From Plasmodium malariae (taxonomy: Eukaryota; Apicomplexa; Aconoidasida; Haemosporida; Plasmodiidae), in the NCBI RefSeq assembly GCF_900090045.1, contig NC_041788.1, positions 2,971,501 to 3,035,500 of the forward strand: DNA of 64,000 bases, written 5' to 3'. This document shows, one piece after another, positions 42,784-54,100 of the stretch. Numbering within the stretch: position 1 is the stretch's first letter; every line of letters begins with the position of its first letter. Both the position numbers and the translations under genes were made by a program. The notes under the pieces are model-generated. The model was not told where the DNA came from. It did not search any database and saw only the letters and a list, made by a program, of their open reading frames with translations.

Positions 42784-43692
42784 TTAAGTTTCCTTATAAA
42801 TATCCATTATTTGAAAATTTAAAAAATGCGGATTATTCGAATAAAAATAAATATCATCTATAATTTTACAACTCAACGAACCAGGGTTAGTTTCTTTCTT
42901 GTATGCTTTAAAAGAGGCTAGTTTATAAATTAGGGTTGCTGTTGTACATGCTATGAATGGATTATTAGGTAAAACAGAAGTTGCAGCAGCACAAAGAGCA
43001 CCAACTGAACAACCTGAACCGGTAATTTTTGTCAGAATTTTTAAATCACAATTAATTTTAGTTATATATTTTGAACATGAACTAACAATTATATCAGATT
43101 TGGATGTAACAACAACAGTACAATTATATTTTAAAGCTACATTTCTTGCACTATTAATTATTTCTAATTCGTTATACGTTGTATTATTGTTACTATCTAC
43201 TCCTTTTCCAAAAAATTCTCCTTTGTCTAAGTAAAATATTTCAGCAATATTTCCTTTAATGACATTTGGTTTGCATTTGGTAATAACCTCATTGATGATA
43301 TTCGTTCTGTACTGTGTTGCACCAACGGCTATTGGATCGATTATTAAAATAAAATTTTCCTTCATCTTTTCTTTCCTTAATTTTTCTAATACGTTTATAT
43401 TATCTACTTGACTTGTGTGTAAACCTAAGTTAAAGTACGTACAAGAGGCTATTTGTGAAAACTCATCTACTTCTTTTGGGTTGTCTATCATAGCAGGAGA
43501 CGCACCAAATGCTAGCAAACTATTTGCTATCTTTTCTGTAGTTACTCTATTAGTTATACAATGCACCAGTGGATTTTCTATCTTTACTTTCTCTATGCAT
43601 TCAATTATCTTATCTTGGTAGTCTTTAACATTGTTAATCTTAGTCAGTGAGGAAAAGAATCTTACTTTCGTAAAAAAATTATACTTATTCAT
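42784..43692 (-). CDS. ThzK: Hydroxyethylthiazole kinase
   Basis: A 302-residue single-exon ThiM-family enzyme of the ribokinase-like fold. It phosphorylates 4-methyl-5-(2-hydroxyethyl)thiazole, salvaging the thiazole half of thiamine for coupling to the pyrimidine by thiamine phosphate synthase. Family blocks are NPLVHCITNRVTTEKIAN at 40-57, AFGASPAMIDNPKEVDEF at 61-78, DPIAVGATQYRT at 119-130, KPNVIKGNIAEI at 141-152 and TGSGCSVGALCAA at 224-236. The GSGC loop with Cys228 matches the active-site T-G-x-G-C motif. Residues 1-20 (MNKYNFFTKVRFFSSLTKIN) are an extension beyond the bacterial start, with basic and hydrophobic character; a cytosolic location is the default but a weak presequence cannot be excluded. 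Length is slightly above the bacterial 260-275. Confidence 0.94.
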   Translation of the reverse strand: MNKYNFFTKVRFFSSLTKINNVKDYQDKIIECIEKVKIENPLVHCITNRVTTEKIANSLLAFGASPAMIDNPKEVDEFSQIASCTYFNLGLHTSQVDNINVLEKLRKEKMKENFILIIDPIAVGATQYRTNIINEVITKCKPNVIKGNIAEIFYLDKGEFFGKGVDSNNNTTYNELEIINSARNVALKYNCTVVVTSKSDIIVSSCSKYITKINCDLKILTKITGSGCSVGALCAAATSVLPNNPFIACTTATLIYKLASFKAYKKETNPGSLSCKIIDDIYFYSNNPHFLNFQIMDIYKET

Positions 43693-43779
43693 ATTATACT
43701 AGAAAAAAGCATTTTACATGTAGAAAAAAAAAAAAAAAAAAAAAAAAAAATACTCGTAAACAATGTGCATAAATATGCT

Positions 43780-43796
43780 CTCTATTCAGAATAGAG
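43780..43796. repeat. Near-perfect palindrome upstream of the thiazole kinase gene
   Basis: CTCTATTC, A, GAATAGAG: 8-bp arms around a single central base. It begins 88 bases upstream of the start codon. The arm and centre geometry is the same as the palindrome at 33089-33105 although the sequence differs. Confidence 0.75.
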
Positions 43797-45390
43797 GAAA
43801 GAAAAAAAAAAAAGAGCTCATATGCTTAAAGTAATCTCACTAAAGGATATTCGCTAAATATATAACTATTTGAAATATGCAGTTAGTTGCCCTATTCATA
43901 AGCACGAGCAGTTATCATAGTGTAGAACTATTACAAATTGAAGTGAATAAGTGACCTTTGTTCGCCTTCGGAAAAAGGGGCGGCATATACATAAATACGT
44001 TAACTAAGATGCATATATGCATATATATACATATATATATATTATTTGTTGCTTGATATTAAATATTTCAACTTTCGTAAAAACGAAAAAAGCATAGCTT
44101 TAAAAAGTAATATGAAAAATATTCTGTGCGCAGGAGAACGCTGAAAAAAAAAAAAATGATAAAAGATTGCATATAGCAACTAAATAGGTAAATGTATAAA
44201 ATATTCTATTAGTGTAAACGAGGTAGCAGAGGAAAATTAAAAAAAAAAAAAAAAATTACAAGTATAAAAGCAGACTAGATATAGGGCTAAAATAATAATA
44301 CGCAATAAATGCTTTATTTTAAGGGTTACATATTATTACAGTTGTATAGATAAATAGGGGTAAAAAAAAAAAAAAAAAAAAAACCATTAAATATAAATAT
44401 ATTTCAGTAGTAGTTTATATCAAGAGGTATAAAATAATACCGCTTTATCCTTAACATGCATTTCCCCCCTATTGTTTTATTCATTTTTTTATATATATTC
44501 TTTCAATTCATATTCCGTGTGAGAAAAACATATATTTGTGTTTACTTTAGCATTTAAGAAGGGGAGTTAAATATATATACGAATATATGTAGGTGCATAT
44601 ATATTTATATGCATTCATTTATAGTGTAGATAACTATACCAAAACTGTGTAAAATGAAAAAAAAAAAAAAAAGAGAATAATTATAAGAATTCTTGATATA
44701 TAACAATACGAATATTAAATCTTCATATAATTATTTTTTCAAGTGGCAAAAGATATTGTATGCAAAAAAAGAAAAAAAAGAAAAAAGAAAAAAAAAAAGA
44801 AAAAAGAAAAAAGAAAAAAAAAAAAAAAAAAAAGAAAAAAGAGAGAAAAAAAAGAAAACATGTTTCATAAAACATAAAAAATTGCATTTTTATTTTGTAT
44901 TAAGTTGACAAATAAAGGTTTTCTCTTTTTATAAATTAATTCAGTAGTTATAAGAATTTTTGAAATTCTTCAGTGTTTTATAACAAATGTATAAATTCAT
45001 TTTTATACTTTTTACAAAAAAAAAATTCACTGTTTTATGATTATTTCATAAACTTTCTCCATTCTTTTTCATTTCGTTTATATGTTGAGCATATATTGTA
45101 CTTGTTTTGTGTACCTGTTGTTTTATTTAACTTATAAAGTATTATCACTGCGATAATTTGCATCGGTGTATGCATACATGTTACCCAGTAGATACGATTT
45201 GTAGCGTGAAGCTAATACAAATTAGCGACTTTTACGTGTGATAGTTCATTTACATTTCGAATATACTTACATTTTAAAGAACAGTATACTTTCAGTGTGA
45301 AGTTGTAAAGATTTGAAGAAGCCCCATTTATGTCGTACACGCACACACATATACATGCATGTATACATATATATATATTTGTAAACATAT

Positions 45391-45570
45391 TTGTATATAT
45401 TTATATATATTTATATATATTTATATATATTTATATATATTTATATGTATTTATATGTATTTATATATATTTGTATATATTTATATAGATTTATATAGAT
45501 TTATATAGATTTATATAGATTTATGTAGATTTATATAGATTTATATAGGTTTATATAGATTTATATAGAT
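45391..45570. repeat. Exact 10-bp tandem array, 18 copies, upstream of FtsH1
   Basis: The first nine decamers (45391-45480) are TTATATATAT or one-base variants (TTGTATATAT, TTATATGTAT); the next nine (45481-45570) are TTATATAGAT or one-base variants. There is no slip in period over 180 bases. It ends 160 bases upstream of the FtsH1 start codon. The two halves are distinct variants of one decamer, so at least two rounds of expansion occurred. Confidence 0.92.
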
Positions 45571-45730
45571 TTACATTTATATTACATTTACATTACACTT
45601 ACATGCCCGCATGCTCGCAAATACGTTTATATGTGTACACATATACGCACAGCAATTTCTGGCTGCTTTGGCAAAAAAACAAACGCTTGTTTAAAAGATA
45701 CAGTATATAAAAAAGATTGGAAGGCAAATT

Positions 45731-48337
45731 ATGAGTTCAAAATATGAAAATGAAAGCTTTGTATCAACAGGATCAGACAAAAATTGTGAAAAAGAAGATT
45801 CTAATTTATTACAAAATGACGAAGAAGAATGCGTGAATAACAGGAAAACGAAAAAATACAGTAATGAAAAGAAGCACAAATATTATGATAAATTTTTTAA
45901 TAAAAAGAGAAATAAAAAATGGAATTACTGTATCATATTTTTTCTAGGCATATGCTTTGGTTTTGCTATATGGCCCTTTTTTATGACTATAATAACGTAT
46001 AAATTATTTTATAAAGATAATTTTAATAATTCAAATTTTACAACAAGTAACACGTCAGCATCATTAAAATCTTATGGAAATGATAAAAATAAAAAAAATG
46101 ATAACAACAAAATATCAATTAAAGATCAGTCACAAAAAAATACATCTCCTCATTTTAGACCCATAAGATTTGAAGAAATTGCAGGAATAGACGAATCAAA
46201 ATTAGAACTATTAGAAGTAGTTGATTTTATAAAAAATAGGGAAAGATATCAAGATATGGGAGCACGAATGCCTAAAGGTGTATTGCTAGTTGGACCACCA
46301 GGGTCAGGAAAAACTATGTTAGCAAGAGCTGTTGCAACAGAAGCCAATGTGCCATATATATATACATCTGGGCCTGAATTTATAGAAATATATGTAGGAC
46401 AAGGAGCAAAAAGAATAAGACAATTATTTGCGCACGCAAGATCAGTAGCTCCATCGATTGTTTTTATTGATGAAATTGACGCTATAGGGGGAAAGAGAAG
46501 TTCAGGATCAGTAAATGGTGCAGGTCAAAGAGAACATGATCAAACATTAAATCAATTATTAGTTGAAATGGATGGATTTAGTAATACTATACATATTATG
46601 GTAATAGGTGCAACAAATAGAATTGATACTTTAGATAGTGCTTTACTTAGACCAGGTAGATTTGATAGGATTGTGTACGTTCCATTACCAGATGTAAATG
46701 GTAGAAAAAGAATTCTTGAGATTTATGTAAAAAAAATAAAAAGTAATTTAAAAGCAGAAGATATTGAAAAAATAGCTAGATTAACTCCTGGTTTTTCTGG
46801 AGCTGATTTAGAGAATGTAGTGAATGAAGCTACCATATTAGCTACAAGAAATAAAAAAAGCCTAGTTACAATAAACGAATTGTTTGAAGCTAGGGATAAA
46901 GTTTCAATGGGTCCTGAAAGAAAATCATTAAGACAATCAGAACACCAGAGAAGAATTACTGCTTATCATGAGGCTGGTCATGCAATTGTTGCTTACTTTC
47001 TTCAACCTAAAACGGATCCTATTCATAAAGCTACTATCATTTCAAGGGGGAATGCTCTTGGATATGTAGAACAAATACCAGTTGATGATAGACATAATTA
47101 TTTTAAAAGTCAAATGGAAGCAAAACTAGCTGTCTGCATGGGTGGACGAACAGCAGAAGAAATTGTTTTTGGAAAATCCGAAACAAGTAGTGGTGCATCT
47201 AGTGATATCTCAAGAGCAACTGAAATTGCTTACAAAATGGTAACCGAGTGGGGGATGTCTGAAAAATTAGGACCGCTAAATTATAAAAAAAGAATGGGAG
47301 ATGGTTATTCTTCAAATAGATTATCAGCTCAAACTGTTTCTATTATTGAAGTAGAAGTAAAAACATTAGTTGAAAAGGGGAAAAGCTTGTCAGAAGAAAT
47401 TTTAAGAAGACATAGAAAAGAATTGGATAATCTAGCTTTTGCGTTATTAGACAAAGAAACCTTATCAGGAGAGGAAATAAAAAATATTATCGACCCAACT
47501 AATTCAAGGGATTATTCAGATAAAATACATCTTTTAAATAAAGATACAAAAAACGATACACAGAACAATGGTTATATTGATAATGATAAAAAGGATTTAT
47601 CACATCATAATGAGAACAATGGCTGGAGCCGGATAGAATCACCTGAACAATTCAGGAAAATGGATAATACTGGTGCATATGAAGAAGAGAAAAAAAAAAA
47701 AAGGAGTTGGGAGGAAAAAAATGAAGCATCTATAGAAAGAAAGAATGATCAGTTAAATACGGTTAATGAATCCGCAAATATAAATGTAGATGACCAATAC
47801 AAAAATAAGGAGAATAGCGAAAGAAGGAATGATGAACGTAAAGTCACTACTGATGATGTTGATAGTAACAAAATAGAAATCATAAAGACGAATGCAAAAA
47901 ATAGCATTAAACGGATAATAAAAAAATATTCTAAGGGATCGAATAGCAAAAATAAAAAAATTATAAAAATAATAAATGAACATAAATATTATGAAGCTGA
48001 TAAAAGGATGAATAATGAAAAACCTGAAAATAGTAGCAACATATTAGCACCAAGGAAGGTAGACAAAGACGGATATACAAATAAACCATCAAACGGCAAT
48101 AGCCATAATAACAATATAGTAAAAAATATTAACGAATTTTTTAAGAATAATTTTCCAGAAGAGAAAAATAATAATGAAAATTTTGATTTTGTAAAAACAA
48201 AAAAAATATCTTATAATAACTTTAATGAAGTAGTGGATACATCGAACATAAAAAATGTTGGAGAAATGAAAAAATTTAACATTTTTGAACACAATTTAAG
48301 TAAATTATTTCTGTTCGATATTTTTAACAGTTATTAA
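45731..48337 (+). CDS. FtsH1: ATP-dependent zinc metalloprotease FtsH1
   Basis: An 868-residue membrane AAA+ protease. One membrane span lies at 66-89 ([19 protein letters not shown]) after a 65-residue polar N terminus with many Lys. The AAA module has Walker A GPPGSGKT at 188-195, pore loop YVGQGAKR, Walker B FIDEID with Asp247-Glu248, and the second region of homology [20 protein letters not shown]. The M41 protease has HEAGH at 413-417 (His413, Glu414, His417) and third zinc ligand Asp492 in [11 protein letters not shown]. The ordered part ends near 600; the remaining 265 residues are Lys/Asn/Glu-rich extension. P. falciparum FtsH1 has been linked to apicoplast biogenesis and identified as the target of actinonin (published work); earlier work placed it in the mitochondrion. 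No classic signal peptide precedes the span. Confidence 0.95.
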   Translation: MSSKYENESFVSTGSDKNCEKEDSNLLQNDEEECVNNRKTKKYSNEKKHKYYDKFFNKKRNKKWNYCIIFFLGICFGFAIWPFFMTIITYKLFYKDNFNNSNFTTSNTSASLKSYGNDKNKKNDNNKISIKDQSQKNTSPHFRPIRFEEIAGIDESKLELLEVVDFIKNRERYQDMGARMPKGVLLVGPPGSGKTMLARAVATEANVPYIYTSGPEFIEIYVGQGAKRIRQLFAHARSVAPSIVFIDEIDAIGGKRSSGSVNGAGQREHDQTLNQLLVEMDGFSNTIHIMVIGATNRIDTLDSALLRPGRFDRIVYVPLPDVNGRKRILEIYVKKIKSNLKAEDIEKIARLTPGFSGADLENVVNEATILATRNKKSLVTINELFEARDKVSMGPERKSLRQSEHQRRITAYHEAGHAIVAYFLQPKTDPIHKATIISRGNALGYVEQIPVDDRHNYFKSQMEAKLAVCMGGRTAEEIVFGKSETSSGASSDISRATEIAYKMVTEWGMSEKLGPLNYKKRMGDGYSSNRLSAQTVSIIEVEVKTLVEKGKSLSEEILRRHRKELDNLAFALLDKETLSGEEIKNIIDPTNSRDYSDKIHLLNKDTKNDTQNNGYIDNDKKDLSHHNENNGWSRIESPEQFRKMDNTGAYEEEKKKKRSWEEKNEASIERKNDQLNTVNESANINVDDQYKNKENSERRNDERKVTTDDVDSNKIEIIKTNAKNSIKRIIKKYSKGSNSKNKKIIKIINEHKYYEADKRMNNEKPENSSNILAPRKVDKDGYTNKPSNGNSHNNNIVKNINEFFKNNFPEEKNNNENFDFVKTKKISYNNFNEVVDTSNIKNVGEMKKFNIFEHNLSKLFLFDIFNSY

Positions 48338-50380
48338 TGTGCGAAAGGTAGTTATCTTCAACTGGTTATCCGCGTAGCTGTTCAATTGCTAATGGTGTAT
48401 TTTTTATTATATTTTTTTTTTTTTTGTTTCTTCTCAGGTCTGTAAAAAATGCAGATAGTTTTTTTTTTTTATTAAGCTTAATGTATTCACATAATGCTCT
48501 ACAAGCAAAATGTGTGCGTTAGGTTTAATACATTAAAAATTGATTTATGCGTATAATTATATACATAAGTGTAAATTTACACATATGTATATATACCATA
48601 TATATATGTATGTGTGAATAATTTTATTAAACTAAGCACAGCGCATTTTACGAATTATTCTTTTTATTTATTTTTACGTGTTTTTCATTTTTTTATACTT
48701 TATCTTTTAAAGATATCCTTAATATACATACTTATGTAAAGCTTTTAAGTGTCAATATATTTTTCTTTTTTTAAACAAGTTATACAACATACTAACGAGT
48801 CATTGACCCTTGTTTTCTTCATATTTCAATAGTGAAAAAAGTTAATTCAGTATATATTTATTTTTAAGTATATAGCAAAGAATCCTTGTTTAATGTTCCT
48901 ACAGAATAAAGGCAAGACAAAAAAAATTGTATACTGTTCTTTGCAACAAATTTTTTATTTTTTGTTTATCATATATATATGGGAAAATAAAAAAAAGAAA
49001 ATTCATTTGTCCATTTAATCTTTTTCAAATCATTTGATAAAAAATTTGATATATTGAACTTAATTGTTTGTTGCTAATATGTATCCGTATTATCTTTTGT
49101 ACGTATTTAGCATACAGTTTCTATTTTATATAATACAAAATATTTCAAAGGTATATATATTCTAATTTACGTACATGATTATTCAACTTTTTAACTCCAT
49201 CTGTCTGAAGTAACTATCATAAGGCATAAAATTGAAAGGGTCCAAAAAAAAAAAAATTCATAATATTTTTTTAATACGAAAAAATACTTTTCCATATCTT
49301 CCCAAAATTGCGACGACAATAATATTTATTCCAAGTTTTCAAATATGCAAATATTTACCCCACAAAAACTTGAAAATATCTGAAGTGCATTTTCCAGTTT
49401 TAGTGTTCAACGGAATTTGAAATAAAGTGTAATTCGCGTGTGTATTTATATAAAATATATAGATCATGGAGAACACTTTTTCAAGTTATAGATCAATATA
49501 GTTAGTATACATATATGTAAAAACATATATATATTTGTATATATACATGTGTATAAGCTTACATGGGAATATTTAACATTTTTCAAAAAAATGAGACAAT
49601 TTTTAAAAATATAAATTAAAAAAAAAATATATATATATATATATATATGGATGCATAGGAAAAATGTATGCGTTGGACATAATACAGTAATATTATTTCT
49701 TTTGATACAGTGCGGTCCAATGACTGAAACATATTTTAAATAGAATATTTTTTTCCACTGGAGAATATGCGAAAAACGACTTTTTCAACAAATAAACGAT
49801 TTCAATAAATATGATGTAACATGTTCATTCATTTTTGTCAAATAATATAGCCATAATTTAAGTATAATGTGCATATTATATGTAAAGGTACTTTATTTTA
49901 AAATGGAACGGATTAATATACGCATGCTATATACGTATGCATACACCTATGTAAATACGTATTATGTATATATGTATGTACATATGTAAACATACGTTTG
50001 CACGTGTACAATGTCCACTATTTAATTTACATTTTTAACATAATGGCACTAAAATAATTTTATTTTTCTCATATATATTAGTATAATAAAAAAAAGTAAA
50101 AACGCATAAATATATGTACAATTCGGAAAATACTTAATGAACATTTTAACAAAATTAAGTCCATATATTTTCTATTTTTTCTCAAAAAAAAAAAAAAAAT
50201 TAGATATTCAATATAAAATTATAAACAGCAAAATTATTTAAATAAATATTTTTTAAAAAATAGTTTTAAAATATGTGAAAATTATACTTTTTTGACTTTT
50301 TATTCTCATATGGAGATAATACTTTTTCGAACTAGCAAAATTGTTAATTTCAAGTCTTATGTGCATATGTAAAAATGTAC

Positions 50381-50439
<59 letters not shown>

Positions 50440-51120
50440 GTACGTATATATATGCATGTATATAAATGCGTATTTTCAGATGTATTTTCCAAAAAATACA
50501 CAAAATAAATCCTCATATTTTGCGTAATATGCACTATATTAAACTTTTTAAAAACATTGTACATTGTATTTAAAAATTTAATGTGTAAAAATACGAACAA
50601 ATATATATATGCATAATTGTAAAATTTTTTTGTTTTGATATAATAGTAATTTTCCAATTTTGTGAGGAATATTTGTACGAAAGAATACATACAAAAAATG
50701 TAGCATTCTTATAATGTGCGTTCAGGCGTGTTAGAGTTTGTAAAATTATGCATAAGCATATACATATATTATATATATATATATGTATATGTATATATAA
50801 TTAAAAATATGTGAACATAGTTTAGGGCAATTCGTATGTTAAAAATGTATGTGTTTTAAGCTTACGCCAATGATGTAATGCTTCGTATACCTTTCCTTTT
50901 TTGTATATATATATATATATGCATACATACGTATAAAATAATACGTACATATGCATTTTTTTACGCATATATACCAGCATATGTAGATGAAAATAAATAT
51001 AATACGTAACCACTTTTACATTGTTAATGTGATTAAATTTTTTTTTTTTTTTTCTTTTTGGTTATAAATTACTAAAAGAAAAAGGAGAAGCAGAGAAATA
51101 CATGTAAAAGTTTTGAAAAT
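48338..51120. other. Intergenic, FtsH1 to the giant coiled-coil gene
   Basis: AT-rich, with (TA)n runs at about 49627-49648 and a large near-palindromic block at 50388-50440, and poly-T at 51038-51053. An open frame at 49232-49420 reads partly like protein (YLPKIATTIIFIPSFQICKY) but has no ATG and no convincing acceptor, so it is left uncalled. Minus-strand frames at 50253-51013 are Tyr/Ile-rich simple-repeat shadows. Confidence 0.55.
50388..50440. repeat. (TA)n microsatellite with a central phase flip
   Basis: About 15 TA repeats, then a single AA interruption (TATAATAT), then about 10 more TA repeats. The block is self-complementary and could extrude as a cruciform or cause sequencing and assembly slippage, so its length here may not be exact. 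Confidence 0.8.
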
Positions 51121-54100
51121 ATGAATAATTATTCCACGAATAACATAGAAAAAAGTAAGATAAATAAGACAAATAAAGTAAATAATATTCATAAAAGTCT
51201 AAGTGAAGATATAAAGAAGCAAAATACAAATAATGGAATAGTAGAACATAATAAAGGGAGTAGCATAAAAAATGAAAAAATTATGGAGCATAATATTGTA
51301 GATGAAGTAGTTAAACTGAAAACGGAATTAAAAAATGCTTTAATAGAAAATAGTGAATTGAAAAAGAAATATAATGAAGATACTGAAAAGTTAAATTTAC
51401 TTTCTTTAAAAAATGCTTCTCTTTTAAATGAGTTATTGGATGAAAAAAACAAAATTCAAATTAAGTACAATACTTATAAAGAGGAATCATTGAATGATAT
51501 AAAAAGACTACAAGAAGAATTGGATAAAAATGTGGTTATGCTAAATTGTTTAAAAGATGAACTTCTGTTTAAGGAAGAGGAATTAAAAAAGGCTGAAATT
51601 ATTGAGAAGCTTTATAAGCAAGAAACGGAAATAAATCAAGAAAAGGAAATTAAAATAAAAGCCTTAGAAAAGGTTATAAAGGAAAGGAAGAATATAACCA
51701 TAAATAGTAATGGGACAAACAACAGTAATGAAGCAATTAATGATAATTTTAAAGAGGAAGTACAATTACTACAAATAGAATTAGAGAACAAGAATGACGA
51801 ATTAAAGATTTTAAATAAAAAGTATGAACATATAAAAAAAACGAACAAAGATATAGAAAAGAAAATATATTTTTTAAAAGAAGAAGTGGATTATTATAAA
51901 AATAATGAAAACAGTTTTATAATGCAAAATATTTTTAATGCAGAAAATAATCTAGATGAATCTTTATGTAAAAAGCACCTTATGAAAATGTCTATTTTGT
52001 ACAATGTATTATATAAAATAGTTGTATATGACCATAAAAGCTTGCTCGAAAGAGATAAGCTCATTTATTCTTTAGAAAAGGAAAATACACATTTTTTAAA
52101 AAAATTCGTTGCAGATGAAATGTACACGCTTTACCTAAAAGATTGTATTAGTAAAATTAATTTGACCTATCAAATAGATTTACATAAACAAGAAAAAAAG
52201 TTCATATTACTAAATGCGGAGTATGATGATCTTTACAATAAATTTTTACATGAAAAGAATGAAAATTGTTTACTAAATGAAAAATACGATAAAATTATTT
52301 TTAGTCAAAAAAAAGAAATACATAATTTAAAAAGTCATATATCTATTCAGAATAAAGATAAAGAAATATTAACAAAATACATTGACAATTATATCACATA
52401 TATAGAAAATTCTTACGAAAAGTATTGCACACTAAGTAACGAATATATAAATTTAGAGCAACTGGTAAAAGATCTTGAAGAAAAAAATGCAAATTTAGTG
52501 GTCCTTGTCAGTCAGATAAATAAGGATTATAATGAGGACTGTGCTAACGATAATACTACTATAAACGCGAGTGAAACAAATGGGAGTAGTACTAACACAA
52601 TAGGTAAAAGAAATACTATAACGTTAGATGTTGACCACATGAAATTAATTAAAAACGATATTAAAGATAAAGATATTAAAATTATAGAATTAGAAAGTAG
52701 AAATTTAAAATTAGTCAAAACTATTGATAAGTTAAATGAAGAACTATTCAATAATAAGAAAGGTGAGCACACAGATGGTGAATCAAAAAAAATTAAAGAC
52801 TTATGTTTTGATCTGAAAGATATTTGTTCTAACCTAGAAATAGAAATTAAAGAAAAGAATTACATAATAGATGAACTAACGGAAAAGTTAAATCAATCAG
52901 AAAAAAAAAATAAGGATAACCAAGTAATATTAGAATTATCTGAATTCAGGATTCAAAATTTTAATGATAATATAAAATATTACCAACAAAAGGTAAATGA
53001 ATTAAGCGAACAATTACAAAAGAAGGAAGCTGAAATAGCTATTTTTCATGAATACAACGAGAGGTTAAAAGAAGAGAAGGTTAAAATGGAATATGAAAAT
53101 ATAAAAATTATGGAAAAATTGAACGAATTGCAAATAGAAAATGATCATCTAACAAAAGGAACCGTATTTCTGAACAGCGAATTAAATAATAATAACACGA
53201 ATAACTGCAGCAATGTTATCAGTAATAATGTTATTAACCATAATATAAGTGATAAGGGGGAGTTACTTCCTAATAAAGGGGGTCTCGTTGTGGATGACCT
53301 GTTATATGTAAATGAAAAATCATCTATACAAAATGAAGATAGAAACGAAAGAACCCCTGAATATGAAAATACAAGAGAACAAGATAACCGATATAATGGA
53401 ATTTTCAAATTTATGCAATCTAAAAAAAATGCTTCTGAAGAAAAGAGTGATTTGATGTTCAGAATAGATAAATTGACTGATGAAAATATACTGTTAATTA
53501 AGGAAAATGAAGAAATATTTGATAAATTACAGATGATAACAAATGAAAATGTCAGAATTAAGAATGAATTAATGTATGCGAAATCGGATGCAGAGAAGTC
53601 TTTGTTTTGTTTAGAATATGAAAAAAAAGAAAAATTAAAATATAAATTATTATTAAGACAAAAAAAAAGAAAAGGAAAAGAACTCAAAAGAACATTCAAC
53701 AAAATAATGTGTACAGTAAAAGATTTAGTTATAAATATAAAAAGAATTGATAGGGAAAATAAGAAAAATGATATTAATAATTCGTTTTTTATTTCTTCTT
53801 CCTCTGAAAATAATTCAAAAGAAGATTTATTGTCAGACAGTGGAAAGACAAACACACAATTAATGGTGTCCTCTGTTGCTAAGTCGAGGAAAAGCCATAA
53901 CAACACAAGTATAGATGGAAAGAATAGTTTTAATAGTAGATCAACAAAAGTATTCAAATCATTAGAAAAGGAGGAACATTTAAAACGTAGTTCTAGTGAA
54001 AATTATAGAATTACCAAAAAGGAAAAGAAAATGAAGATGAAAATTGTGTACATGAAAATAAAAATGCACAGATTTTCCATAAATAGTCATTTCAAAATAA

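Larger units (their letters stand above)
43693..45730. other. Divergent intergenic region, thiazole kinase / FtsH1
   Basis: Holds promoters for both neighbours. Features seen: a poly-A run at 43723-43750, a 17-base palindrome (43780-43796, separate entry), poly-A at 44363-44382, a long purine-only A/G stretch at about 44761-44858, and a decamer array (45391-45570, separate entry). No gene found. Confidence 0.6.

Noticed and set aside
49232..49420. 62-codon + strand frame between FtsH1 and the giant gene
   Set aside because: It has no ATG (opens at TTG) and a stop just upstream, with no acceptor that would make it an internal exon.
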